Shown in pieces: positions 26,253 through 33,830 of a DNA stretch of 64,000 nucleotides. Origin of the DNA: Jeotgalibacillus proteolyticus. Lineage in GTDB: Bacteria; Bacillota; Bacilli; Bacillales; Jeotgalibacillaceae. The DNA is taken from assembly GCF_002926065.1 (NCBI RefSeq), contig NZ_PREZ01000003.1, positions 250,501 to 314,500 of the forward strand. Reading direction: 5' to 3'. Position numbers and translations under genes: made by a program. The notes beneath the pieces are model-generated. The model had not been told where the DNA came from, ran no database searches, and saw only the letters and a program-made list of their open reading frames with translations. Numbering within the stretch: the first letter of the stretch is position 1; every line of letters begins with the position of its first letter.

Positions 26253-26551
26253 ACAGCATCACCCCCTTTTCAGCGGGATGTGCTGACCACCCTTGAGAAA
26301 CGATTCTATTGTAGAAATAGTTTATCATAAATTCTTTGGTGAAAATTGGTTTTTAAAAAAAGAGGTATTCAAGCCTATTTCTACTGAAGGACCAGTGTCA
26401 GAATCACCAATACCTCCTCCGTCTTCGTCCTCCTACTCCAATGCCTCCCCCTCATTGCGTGAGCAGTTTCCTTTTGTAACAAAATAAATCGGCGTATACT
26501 ACTTCTTGTACAATTATTTCACATGAACTAATTTTAAAGGAGGCACTCAAC

Positions 26552-27679
26552 ATGACTGCACCATTTCTGGAACCATATACATTTAAAAATGGCGTGACAC
26601 TTAAAAACAGAATTATGCTTGCGCCGATGACGAACTTTGCTTCAAGTGATAATGGCGAAGTAACTGAAGAAGAGCTTGCTTATTACCGCGTACGCTCAGG
26701 CGGTGTCGGCACAGTCATTACTGCTTGTGCAAATGTGACAGCAGACGGCAAGGGATTCCACGGGGAAATAGGTGTTGACCGTGATGAGCTGGTGGGGAGC
26801 TTGTCTTCTCTTGCCAAAGCCATCCAAAATGAAGGCGCCAAAGCCATCCTTCAAATTTTTCATGGCGGGCGTATGGCACCGCCGGAGCTGCTGCCGGATA
26901 ATCAAACCGTAAGTGCGAGCGCTGTTGCTCCTCTGCGTGATGGTGCAGCGACACCCCGCGAATTAGAAAACGAAGAAATTGAACATATTATAAAAGCATT
27001 TGGAGACGCTACCCGCCGTGCGATTGAAGCAGGGTTTGACGGTGTTGAAATTCATGGAGCCAATACGTATTTGCTGCAGCAGTTTTTCTCTCCTCACTCA
27101 AATCGACGCGAGGACAAATGGGGCGGTTCTCTTGAGAAACGCATGACATTTCCTTTGGCAGTAGTAGATGAAGTGCGGAAGACGGCAAAAGATAAAGGCG
27201 ATTCTTCCTTTATTGTCGGCTATCGAATATCTCCTGAGGAAATGGAGAATCCGGGTATCACTATGGAAGATACACTCGCTTTTGTGGACCGTCTCGTTAA
27301 AGAAGAGATCGATTATCTTCATGTTTCCGTACAGGACTTTTACGCCGGTTCTATGCGTAATAAGGAAGATAAAGCATCACGCGTTCAATTAATTCAGGAT
27401 CGTGTCGGTGAACAAATTCCAGTAATTGGCGTTGGATCACTGCATACGCCAGAAGATGTAGAAAAAGCGATGAGCGGCGGTGTTCCACTCGTATCCCTTG
27501 GCCGTGAGCTTATTATGGAGCCAAAGTGGGTAGAAAAAGCGGCTAACGGTAAAGCCGATCAAATCCGGACAGACATTTCCGTTAACGACCGTGAAGAACT
27601 TACCGTTCCGGCTCAATTGTGGCAGGCCATTATTAATACACCTGGATGGTTTCCGGTTAGAGAGCATGCAAAAAAATAG
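26552..27679 (+). CDS. Old Yellow Enzyme-family NADH:flavin oxidoreductase
   Basis: A 375-residue FMN enzyme of the OYE family. The TIM barrel starts with FKNGVTLKNRIMLAPMT; FHGGRMA and the active-site loop EIHGANTYLLQQFFSPHSNRR hold the substrate-binding His and Asn and the phosphate-site Arg; VSLGRELIMEP closes the FMN phosphate site. It would reduce activated alkenes such as enones; the natural substrate is unknown. RBS AAAGGAGG lies 9 bases before ATG. It is a single gene between the toxin module and its own terminator. Confidence 0.87.
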   Translation: MTAPFLEPYTFKNGVTLKNRIMLAPMTNFASSDNGEVTEEELAYYRVRSGGVGTVITACANVTADGKGFHGEIGVDRDELVGSLSSLAKAIQNEGAKAILQIFHGGRMAPPELLPDNQTVSASAVAPLRDGAATPRELENEEIEHIIKAFGDATRRAIEAGFDGVEIHGANTYLLQQFFSPHSNRREDKWGGSLEKRMTFPLAVVDEVRKTAKDKGDSSFIVGYRISPEEMENPGITMEDTLAFVDRLVKEEIDYLHVSVQDFYAGSMRNKEDKASRVQLIQDRVGEQIPVIGVGSLHTPEDVEKAMSGGVPLVSLGRELIMEPKWVEKAANGKADQIRTDISVNDREELTVPAQLWQAIINTPGWFPVREHAKK

Positions 27680-27688
27680 TTTCTTGAT

Positions 27689-27727
27689 AAATAAAACACG
27701 CAGCGTAAAAACTGCGTGTTTTATTTA
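27689..27727 (+). terminator. Terminator after the OYE gene
   Basis: AAATAAAACACGCAG and CTGCGTGTTTTATTT arms around a 7-base loop. Confidence 0.8.
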
Positions 27728-27804
27728 CGTTCAGTATGATTTAATCACGAGGGTTCTGCTGTGGTAAACTACTCCATAACAGACCATTAAAAAGGAGCGT
27801 CTTT

Positions 27805-28209
27805 ATGCTCGTTAAAAATTGTATCGCAATAGCGGCAGGCGGAGCAGCCGGTACTCTCTGCCGTTATTTCTTAAACGTTCATACACTGTCGATCTGGGCG
27901 GGGCATCCGGTCGGGACTGTGCTTGAAAATTTACTTGGAAGCCTGCTGCTTGGCTTTTTGACTGGATGGGTGCTTCACCGGAAAGTTAAAGATTGGGTAA
28001 AGCTCGGTCTTGGCGTTGGATTTTGCGGAGGATTTACTACGATGTCGACGCTCGCAGCAGACACCTTCTTCCTTTCACAGGAAAGTTCACCAGCCGGTCT
28101 GTTGACTTATTTATTCATTTCTTTATTCGGCGGCCTGACTCTGGCATTCATCGGCCTTGTGCTGGGTGAAAAATGGAGTAATGGAAAAGAGGTGTCTCAT
28201 CCCGCATGA
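27805..28209 (+). CDS. crcB: Fluoride channel subunit CrcB/Fluc 1
   Basis: A 134-residue four-helix membrane protein. The hallmarks are GGAAGTLCRYF at the start, NLLGSLLLGFLTG in helix 2 and GFCGGFTTMSTLAADT with the channel Thr/Phe motif in helix 3. Fluc proteins are dual-topology dimers that let fluoride out of the cell. The gene is followed by a paralogue overlapping by 4 bases, the usual Bacillus two-gene form that makes an antiparallel heterodimer. No fluoride riboswitch is seen upstream. Confidence 0.92.
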   Translation: MLVKNCIAIAAGGAAGTLCRYFLNVHTLSIWAGHPVGTVLENLLGSLLLGFLTGWVLHRKVKDWVKLGLGVGFCGGFTTMSTLAADTFFLSQESSPAGLLTYLFISLFGGLTLAFIGLVLGEKWSNGKEVSHPA

Positions 28210-28595
28210 ACCTTTTATGGCTAAGTATCGGCGGCGCAATTGGAGCTGTCTCGCGCTATTTAATCGGACAGGCTATCCAAAATAAGTTTCCTTCCCCTTC
28301 TCTCCCTTTTGCCATGATCATTGTGAACCTGCTGGGGTCATTTGGATTGGGATTATTTTTCAGTCTTCTGTATGGAAGACTTCCGTTAAATGCTTATGAA
28401 GATCCATTATATTTGTTTGCCGGCATCGGCTTTTTTGGAGCGTTTACCACCTTCTCTACTTTTAGTGTAGAAATGGTTCAATTGCTTAGAAACCGCTCAT
28501 ATAAAAAAGGTGCGGTCTACTTTTTCTTGTCTATTCTGGGCAGTATTATGGTGTTTCTATTTGGGTTCTGGGGCGGTGGAGCGTCAGCTTACTGA
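28206..28595 (+). CDS. crcB: Fluoride channel subunit CrcB/Fluc 2
   Basis: A 129-residue paralogue with GGAIGAVSRYL, NLLGSFGLGLFF and GFFGAFTTFSTFSVE. It keeps the full FTTFST motif, which is FTTMST in the first copy. ATG 28206 overlaps the stop of the first gene (ATGA). The two subunits probably insert with opposite orientation. A hairpin follows the stop codon. Confidence 0.92.
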   Translation: MNLLWLSIGGAIGAVSRYLIGQAIQNKFPSPSLPFAMIIVNLLGSFGLGLFFSLLYGRLPLNAYEDPLYLFAGIGFFGAFTTFSTFSVEMVQLLRNRSYKKGAVYFFLSILGSIMVFLFGFWGGGASAY

Positions 28596-28637
28596 ATGCT
28601 AAAAGATGTGCTGTTGTCAGCACAACTTTTAGCATTT
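28595..28637. terminator. Terminator hairpin between crcB and cotJC
   Basis: AATGCTAAAAG and CTTTTAGCATT arms with an inner TGTGCTG/CAGCACA stem; the T tract is poor, so termination may be weak. Confidence 0.6.
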
Positions 28638-28650
28638 CATCTATAAAAAG

Positions 28651-29220
28651 TCAAAACACCTTCTTCTGATCCCTGTCCTCAGAAATGATCTCTACTGCCT
28701 CTCTGAAACGCTGGGAATGGACGATCTCCCTTTCGCGTAAAAAACGCAGCCCGTCATTTAAATCAGGATCATCTGATTGATCAATGATCCACTGGTAGGT
28801 AGCTCTTGCTTTTTCCTCTGCAGCAATATCCTCGTATAAATCAGCAATCGGGTCCCCTTTCGCCTGAATGTAGGCGGCAGTAAACGGAACACCGGCAGCA
28901 TTATTGTAAAATAGCGCACTGTCATGGCTGACATAATGCTCAGCAAGGCCGGCTTTTCTCAGCTGTTCCGGCGTGGCGTCTTTTGTAAGCTTGTAAATCA
29001 TCGTGGCAATCATTTCTAAATGAGCAAACTCCTCTGTACCAATATCTGTTAAGAGTCCAATCACCTTATCTGGAATCGTATAACGCTGATTCAGGTAACG
29101 CAGTGCTGCAGCAAGCTCTCCATCCGCTCCTCCGTACTGCTCCATCAGATACTTAGCGAGAGTTGGATTACAGGTGCTTACCTTTACCGGATACATAAGC
29201 TTTTTTTCATATGTCCACAT
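28651..29220 (-). CDS. cotJC: Spore coat protein CotJC (manganese-catalase family)
   Basis: A 189-residue protein, the same length as B. subtilis CotJC. It is a Mn-catalase-type ferritin-like protein: GGADGELAAALRYLNQRY, TEEFAHLEMIATMIYKL and EEKARATYQWI with EIVHSQRF carry the di-metal Glu and His residues. It is part of the spore coat, placed there with CotJA, and may break down peroxide. It is the last of three genes in the cotJABC operon, 20 bases after cotJB. Confidence 0.95.
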   Translation of the reverse strand: MWTYEKKLMYPVKVSTCNPTLAKYLMEQYGGADGELAAALRYLNQRYTIPDKVIGLLTDIGTEEFAHLEMIATMIYKLTKDATPEQLRKAGLAEHYVSHDSALFYNNAAGVPFTAAYIQAKGDPIADLYEDIAAEEKARATYQWIIDQSDDPDLNDGLRFLREREIVHSQRFREAVEIISEDRDQKKVF

Positions 29221-29240
29221 AACTCATTCACCTCAATTTT

Positions 29241-29504
29241 TTATACTTGCCACGGCCATGGGGACTGACTCCATTCCCACACTTTTTCATTTCTATTTGG
29301 CGTTCCGAATCGCAATGGTCCATGAAGGCTTTCAAAAGCGGTTTTTAATTTCAGACTGTAAAGAGCATATTGATTAAACTGCTTAATCGCCTGGGAATCT
29401 GTTGGATGAGTATCTAAATATAAGGCAAGTTCAAAGAGTACAAAATCAACAGCCTGTATTTCTTCTAGATCTCTGTAATATTCCTTGGATAGAGAGTGAG
29501 TCAA
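29241..29504 (-). CDS. cotJB: Spore coat protein CotJB
   Basis: An 87-residue protein matching CotJB in length and place. YYRDLEEIQAVDFVLFELALY and DTHPTDSQAI are the conserved parts; the end is Trp-rich (KVWEWSQSPWPWQV). It starts at TTG 29504, with GGGAGG 8 bases upstream. It is expressed in the mother cell and needed for incorporation of the CotJ proteins. Confidence 0.93.
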   Translation of the reverse strand: MTHSLSKEYYRDLEEIQAVDFVLFELALYLDTHPTDSQAIKQFNQYALYSLKLKTAFESLHGPLRFGTPNRNEKVWEWSQSPWPWQV

Positions 29505-29518
29505 TAGAGGAACCTCCC

Positions 29519-29740
29519 TTACTTTTTATAGGGATTATCATAGTAATCATAAAAAGGCGTCCAGAGCGTACCTGTTTTTAATGCGTCTATAGCTGAAAAT
29601 TGAGGAAAGTCCGGGGGCTGAAAGCCAATAAAAAGATTTGGGGGAACAACATATGTTTTTTTCAGCAGCGGCGGACAAGGGTCATATAATCCACGAAAAG
29701 GCGTAAATGACCTTCTAAAAGGGGTTTTCTCATGTGTCAT
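29519..29740 (-). CDS. cotJA: Spore coat protein CotJA
   Basis: A 73-residue Pro/Phe-rich protein with the CotJA end (YVVPPNLFIGFQPPDFPQF, then KTGTLWTPFYDYY). ATG 29740 is chosen because AGAGGTGAGA ends about 6 bases upstream; a start six codons earlier lacks a site. First gene of cotJABC. In B. subtilis the operon is read by sigma-E; I could not place that promoter with confidence here. Confidence 0.92.
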   Translation of the reverse strand: MTHEKTPFRRSFTPFRGLYDPCPPLLKKTYVVPPNLFIGFQPPDFPQFSAIDALKTGTLWTPFYDYYDNPYKK

Positions 29741-29834
29741 CCGTATCTCACCTCTCAAGCAGAGTTTACCTAGTGAGTATATTCAGAACAAATTCAAATA
29801 GTCATCTCAATTTGAAATTAGCTGCTTGTTCATA

Positions 29835-29866
29835 AGAAAAAGGACCGCAGTCATTAGCGGTCCTTT
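29835..29866 (-). terminator. Terminator after the nucleotidyltransferase gene
   Basis: AAAGGACCGC and GCGGTCCTTT arms with T5 on the minus strand. Confidence 0.8.
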
Positions 29867-29878
29867 CTTGTATGGCAG

Positions 29879-30658
29879 CTATTTACTTTCCTTATAGTTT
29901 TTTATCATTTCTTCTGCAAACAGGCGGCATTCCTTTGCACGAGCCGTACGATTTGAATAAAGCATTTTTTCCTGATTCCCTGTTCTCAGCCGTTTGGCTT
30001 CAGAAAGAAGGGTTTCCCATTTTTCCATAGACTGTCCCTGCAGCCAGTTCAAAGCAGCTTCCTTTGAGACAATATCCTTCCGGTCAATTGAATAAAGAAT
30101 GCGGGCAATAGTTAAAACAGCAAACTCCACATCCTCGTCCTTCACAAAATTCTTCCGGCTCCCTGCTTTGTCTGCCCAGTAATAAGTCAGGTTATAATCG
30201 AGCGTCTTTTCTACCTGTTCGAAGGATTCTTCAAGATCAAGCTCTTCAGCCGGGGGACCGAAAAGATCAATGCCCCGGTGTTTAATCATCCACCAGGTAA
30301 TCCCGTTCACGTCCCAGTAGCCTGTCTTAATTTTCCCATTTTCACAGTAGGGATACTGCGGCTGGTTCTTGTTATCCTTGCCTGCATGGTTTTCCTGCAG
30401 GTACATCCCGTCCAGTTTCTCTCCATACGGACTTGTCTTTACGAGCTGGCGATGGAGCTCCTTAAGTGCCCGAAGCTCCTTTTTATCTAATTCCTCCTGA
30501 AGAAACACAACAAAGTCCAGATCACTTTTATTACTATTAAATGCTTCTAAAGCAACAGATCCATATATATACATTCCCACAGCTTTCTGTGGAAGAATAA
30601 ATCTCACACGGCGCGAAAAATCATTTAAAAACGATGAAACCGATTTAGATAAAGTCAT
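29879..30658 (-). CDS. Aminoglycoside adenylyltransferase-like nucleotidyltransferase
   Basis: A protein of about 259 residues with the nucleotidyltransferase motif YGSVALEAFNSNKSDLDFVV (GS followed by D-x-D) and a C-terminal helical domain as in ANT(9)/AadA. Further fits are the WDVNGITWWMIKHRG loop and the LTIARILYSI segment. It may adenylate an aminoglycoside; such chromosomal copies are common in soil Bacillaceae and their resistance effect varies. ATG 30658 has GGAG 6 bases upstream; ATG 30664 lies against that site. No mobile element is nearby. Confidence 0.78.
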   Translation of the reverse strand: MTLSKSVSSFLNDFSRRVRFILPQKAVGMYIYGSVALEAFNSNKSDLDFVVFLQEELDKKELRALKELHRQLVKTSPYGEKLDGMYLQENHAGKDNKNQPQYPYCENGKIKTGYWDVNGITWWMIKHRGIDLFGPPAEELDLEESFEQVEKTLDYNLTYYWADKAGSRKNFVKDEDVEFAVLTIARILYSIDRKDIVSKEAALNWLQGQSMEKWETLLSEAKRLRTGNQEKMLYSNRTARAKECRLFAEEMIKNYKESK

Positions 30659-30821
30659 TTGCATCTCCTCTTTTAAGGTTTGTGATTATCAGACTATTAA
30701 GTGGTTATTATCCTATTATAACGAAGAAACACTAGTAATTACTTACAAAATATGAAATCTATATGATTATTTAATAAGTCATTAGCTTTAATTAGTTGCG
30801 GGAAGCTGCTTTTTCAAATGA

Positions 30822-30864
30822 GAAAAAGCAGACTCAGGGATTAATCCTGGGCCTGCTTTTTTAT
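30822..30864 (-). terminator. Terminator after the 54-residue gene
   Basis: AAAAGCAG...CAGG and CCTG...CTGCTTTT arms with T-rich ends on both strands; on the minus strand it follows the small gene at 30900. Confidence 0.7.
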
Positions 30865-30899
30865 TAAAAAAAGAACACTGCTTCCAAGTCTGTACATCT

Positions 30900-31064
30900 T
30901 TAATGCGCATTGCTCATAATCGGGCATTGACGAATGTCCTTAAGGTGTACCAGTTCAATTGTCATAGGTGTCAATTTGCGTTTTAATGTGCAAAAATTTT
31001 TTGAATCAATCGAAAGGATTGTATGCTCTTCTCCATTATAGAGAATAATATCTCCTTTTTTCAT
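30900..31064 (-). CDS. Small 54-residue protein, unknown
   Basis: A short gene not recognised as any known family. The protein begins MKKGDIILYNGEEHTILSID, then CTLKRKLTPMTIELVHL, and ends MSNAH. The pattern of short beta strands (DIILYNGEEHTIL) resembles small barrel proteins. A clear GGAGG lies 6 bases before ATG 31064 and a terminator follows the stop, so it is very likely real. Neighbouring genes give no hint of function. Confidence 0.65.
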   Translation of the reverse strand: MKKGDIILYNGEEHTILSIDSKNFCTLKRKLTPMTIELVHLKDIRQCPIMSNAH

Positions 31065-31499
31065 GTTGCTTCCTCCGTTATGGTTCGTGTTTCTCGTGGA
31101 ATCGGGGTCGGGTGTACAGCTTTTAGCTGCGGGCTGAAAGTAGTTGTTAGAGAACTCTTACCTTATCTCATCATTGACCTTTTTTTGAATCTTTAATCCA
31201 ATAAATAAAGATATCTTATTATGACTTCATAGTAAATAAAATCCTTCTAAGAAATTTGACTGAATTCGACCAAATTGCCCTTTTTTCTAGTATATCATTT
31301 AACGCATGGCAATAAACAATTTTACCTGTAAAAGTACAAGAAAAACCATTAAGTCAATTATGTTAAGAAGCCCTGGCAATTCATTCCCGCTTTCTGGATT
31401 GCCTTTCATAAGATTTATTAATCCGGGCATGATAATCAGGTCTACTGTACTAAATTTCTGTAGACAGGACGAAAGTTTAATTCAATGAGGAGGAACATA
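31065..31499. other. Intergenic region without a recognised gene
   Basis: About 430 A/T-rich bases between divergent genes. It must hold promoters for both sides, but I could not place a convincing -35/-10 pair. A 60-codon plus-strand frame at 31306 has no ribosome binding site and no family likeness. Confidence 0.5.
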
Positions 31500-31997
31500 A
31501 TGGGTATTTTAAGCGGAAATCCTAAAACAGAGCCTATGCATTACGGAGAAGTATTTGGAGCATGGACGTATCTTTCAACTGCGAAAGCGGCTGTAGCAGC
31601 TAAACAGACAATGCTCAATCATGCAGGAGACCGTGATTTACAGCGGATTATTGAGGATGCCATTCAGCTTGGTGAAAAAGAAATCAGCCAGGTTGAAGAA
31701 CTGCTTCGTGAAAATCAAATTGGTCTGCCTCCAACTCCTCCATCACGCCCGGTTGCAAAAGTTGATGAAATCCCTGTAGGAGCCCGTTTTCAGGATATAG
31801 AAGTATGTTCTTCTATTCAAATGGGAAATGCGGCCGGTCTGATTGCATGCAGCCAAATTATCGGCCAATCAATTCGTGAGGACGTTGCCTTATTATTTGC
31901 TCAATTCCATAGTGAAAAAATAGCTCTTGGTGCAAGAATTCTTGAATTAAGCAAAGAAAAAGGATGGCTCGTTCCGCCGCCTCTTCATCAGTATTGA
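31500..31997 (+). CDS. DUF3231 family protein
   Basis: A 165-residue, mostly helical protein with the DUF3231 pattern (HYGEVFGAWTYLSTAKAAVAA ... EVCSSIQMGNAAGLIACSQI ... DVALLFAQFHSEK). The family is found mainly in spore formers and usually has two such domains; this is a single-domain form. The start at ATG 31500 has GAGGAGG 6 bases upstream. The function of the family is not known. It ends in a good terminator. Confidence 0.8.
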   Translation: MGILSGNPKTEPMHYGEVFGAWTYLSTAKAAVAAKQTMLNHAGDRDLQRIIEDAIQLGEKEISQVEELLRENQIGLPPTPPSRPVAKVDEIPVGARFQDIEVCSSIQMGNAAGLIACSQIIGQSIREDVALLFAQFHSEKIALGARILELSKEKGWLVPPPLHQY

Positions 31998-32018
31998 CCC
32001 GTTTTAAAACACAAAAAG

Positions 32019-32046
32019 AAAAAGCCCTGAATACAAGGGCTTTTTC
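32019..32046 (+). terminator. Terminator after the DUF3231 gene
   Basis: AAAAAGCCCT-GAATAC-AAGGGCTTTTTC. Confidence 0.85.
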
Positions 32047-32086
32047 TTGCGTTTATACTATTTCCTGAATATCACAGGGCGAAATA

Positions 32087-32124
32087 GCCTGTCACCACTC
32101 GACATATTTCGGGTGGTGACAGGC
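32087..32124. repeat. Short palindromic repeat, copy 1
   Basis: GCCTGTCACCACTCG and CGGGTGGTGACAGGC arms (14 of 15 pairs) around ACATATTT. It is followed by GGCACCTCGTAGGCACTTCG. It shares its theme (GCCTG-GCAC core, TCGACA nearby) with 38543 and 56142. Confidence 0.6.
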
Positions 32125-32261
32125 ACCTCGTAGGCACTTCGTAGGCACCCGTAATGCATTATTCTCCTCATTCTTCCCTCTGTATCTTTATTTTTCGAAA
32201 TGTGAGGGTATCTCTTTTCACTTCCTGCAGCTATATAGAAAGTGAAAGGAGGTGAGCAACT

Positions 32262-32483
32262 ATGGCACAAGCACACGTTTCTGATGTAAAGCTTCGACTT
32301 GTTTTTGTGGATGGACTAAAGGAAGATGGTTCTCCAAATATTAAACGTAAAACCTTAAGCCGTATTCGTCTTGGTGCTTCAGCTGATGAGCTATTCATTA
32401 CATCTCGGGCATTCGCTTCCCTCAGCAGCTACAGTCTGATGGATACTGAACGGGTCGAAACAGCCCAAATCCAGTCTATTTAA
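32262..32483 (+). CDS. DUF1659 family protein
   Basis: A 73-residue small protein with the DUF1659 pattern (LRLVFVDGLKEDGSPNIKRK, then ITSRAFASLSSYSL). RBS AAAGGAGGTGA precedes ATG. It is the first of the DUF1659-DUF2922-YvrJ trio found in many Bacillales; the function of the set is unknown. Confidence 0.88.
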   Translation: MAQAHVSDVKLRLVFVDGLKEDGSPNIKRKTLSRIRLGASADELFITSRAFASLSSYSLMDTERVETAQIQSI

Positions 32484-32514
32484 TTCGGTCTGCCATTAGA
32501 GAGGAGGAGAGTAA

Positions 32515-32733
32515 ATGAATAAATCACTAGAGATTCAATTTCAAACAGAGGAAGGCGCAACTTCTACCTTATCTGTTGAATCGCCAAAAGAGCCAATTGA
32601 TCCTGCTGTAGTAAAAGCAGCGATGGAAAGCATCATCGCAGGAAATGCTTTTATCACACCTTCTGGAGCGCTTACCGGTATTAAAGGCGCCCGTGTTGTT
32701 ATGCGAGGTACTGAAGCGGTTGAATTGGGCTAA
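32515..32733 (+). CDS. DUF2922 family protein
   Basis: A 72-residue small protein with the DUF2922 pattern (SLEIQFQTEEGATSTLSVES, AAMESIIAGNAF, GALTGIKGARVV). RBS GAGAGGAGGAG lies 8 bases before ATG. It is 31 bases after the DUF1659 gene and probably co-transcribed. Confidence 0.88.
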   Translation: MNKSLEIQFQTEEGATSTLSVESPKEPIDPAVVKAAMESIIAGNAFITPSGALTGIKGARVVMRGTEAVELG

Positions 32734-32764
32734 AATGAAAGAAAAACATTAGTAACCTATCACT

Positions 32765-32798
32765 AAAAGGCGGTCAGCGACGAGCTGACTGCCTTTTT
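32765..32798 (+). terminator. Hairpin between DUF2922 and YvrJ genes
   Basis: AAAAGGCGGTCAGC-GACGA-GCTGACTGCCTTTTT, a full intrinsic terminator 18 bases before the YvrJ start; it may reduce YvrJ expression. Confidence 0.8.
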
Positions 32799-32816
32799 CA
32801 GAAAGGAGAACACCAT

Positions 32817-32951
32817 ATGGACCAATGGATTAAGCTTGTGAGCGAAGTTGGATTCCCGATCATCGTAACCCTTTATCTCCTGCATCGGATCGAAGCAAAG
32901 CTTGAAGCAGTCATTCAGTCGATACATGGGCTTTCAGAAAAGGTCAATTAG
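32817..32951 (+). CDS. yvrJ: YvrJ family protein
   Basis: A 44-residue protein: one membrane helix (LVSEVGFPIIVTLYLLHRI) followed by a charged amphipathic helix ending SEKVN. This is the YvrJ pattern. GAAAGGAGAA precedes ATG 32817. It follows DUF1659 and DUF2922 genes as usual. The form resembles small holin-like proteins, but its role is unknown. Confidence 0.85.
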   Translation: MDQWIKLVSEVGFPIIVTLYLLHRIEAKLEAVIQSIHGLSEKVN

Positions 32952-33002
32952 AAGGTTGGATTGATTGTACGATAATCATCATAGTATATCTCATAAAAAA
33001 TA

Positions 33003-33052
33003 GGACAATCCCCGTTCATTCACGTTATACGTGTGCAAACGGGGACTGTCCT
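33003..33052. terminator. Bidirectional hairpin between yvrJ and the Sm-multidrug gene
   Basis: GGACAATCCCCGTT and AACGGGGACTGTCC arms with an inner CACGT/ACGTG stem. Confidence 0.65.
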
Positions 33053-33066
33053 TTATGAAATGGGCG

Positions 33067-33513
33067 CTATTCTTTTATTAGCTCTACACCAAGCATCGTA
33101 ATAATGACTAAGATAACGGAATACATACAGATACTGCAAAGTGAAACCACAAAGAGTTTCGTTTTGCTCATTCCAAGGCTGCGTCCTAAAATCCCGACTG
33201 TCCATGATCCGATGATTGGAGTAGCCAGCAGAACCATCCAGGCGCCATGCTGAATTAATGTACGGTTAAAGCGATGATTTTCCATTTTGTTTAACAGACG
33301 ACTCGCTTTTTTCCATTTTCTAAGTGTATCATAAAAATATAAAATGATCGGAATTGGCATAAAATTTCCTAAAGCGGTCCAAAACACACAAGACATTGGA
33401 TCAAGGCCCATTAACATGCTGGCCGGCAGCGCAACATAGATTTCAAGCATTGGCAGGAAACCCATTAACCACGCTGAGAAACATAAGGATAAATAAGCAA
33501 TAATGTTTTCCAA
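33067..33513 (-). CDS. Small multi-drug export family membrane protein
   Basis: A protein of about 148 residues with four membrane helices. The pattern FLPMLEIYVALPASMLMGLDP, then FWTALGNFMPIPIILYF and HGAWMVLLATPIIGSWTVG, fits the Sm_multidrug_ex family (PF06695). TTG 33513 is preferred because AGAGGTG lies 5 bases upstream; codons before it give no site. Actual transport has not been shown for most members, so substrate and role are open. Confidence 0.78.
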   Translation of the reverse strand: MENIIAYLSLCFSAWLMGFLPMLEIYVALPASMLMGLDPMSCVFWTALGNFMPIPIILYFYDTLRKWKKASRLLNKMENHRFNRTLIQHGAWMVLLATPIIGSWTVGILGRSLGMSKTKLFVVSLCSICMYSVILVIITMLGVELIKE

Positions 33514-33797
33514 ACATACACCTCTTAACATAAGCACCCACGCACAAGCTCTAAAGGCAGCAGGTACCCTATAATTATTTTATGCACATTTCCGAAGATG
33601 AGAGGCGGCAGAACTCCTATATATAATCATCTTTAAAAGCTTTATTGGAAAATTAACTTAATAAAAGGAATTTATGTCCATATTCATTACAATTATATTA
33701 TAATTTATTTTATAGGCTATTTAAATATCTTATTACGAAATGACAGAAATTTTCTCGTTCTAAAATAGAGACTAAAAAGGCTTTAGGCAAAAGTATA

Positions 33798-33830
33798 GAA
33801 GGCTGAAACGGGCACTCCGTTTCAGCCTTC
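33798..33830 (-). terminator. Hairpin at the end of nsrR
   Basis: GAAGGCTGAAACGG-AGTGC-CCGTTTCAGCCTTC. The stem starts at the nsrR stop codon; a T-rich stretch lies on the plus-strand side. Confidence 0.65.

Noticed and set aside
26293-26487. A 64-codon plus-strand frame before the OYE gene
   Set aside because: No ribosome binding site and Ser/Pro-rich random composition; it lies in the toxin promoter region.
27728-27804. Fluoride riboswitch upstream of crcB
   Set aside because: The conserved core was not seen and the space is too short for a complete element with terminator.
29879-30658. Mobile resistance gene
   Set aside because: No integron, transposase or repeats nearby and composition like its neighbours; it looks like a resident chromosomal gene.
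31306-31488. A 60-codon plus-strand frame before the DUF3231 gene
   Set aside because: No ribosome binding site and no recognisable composition.
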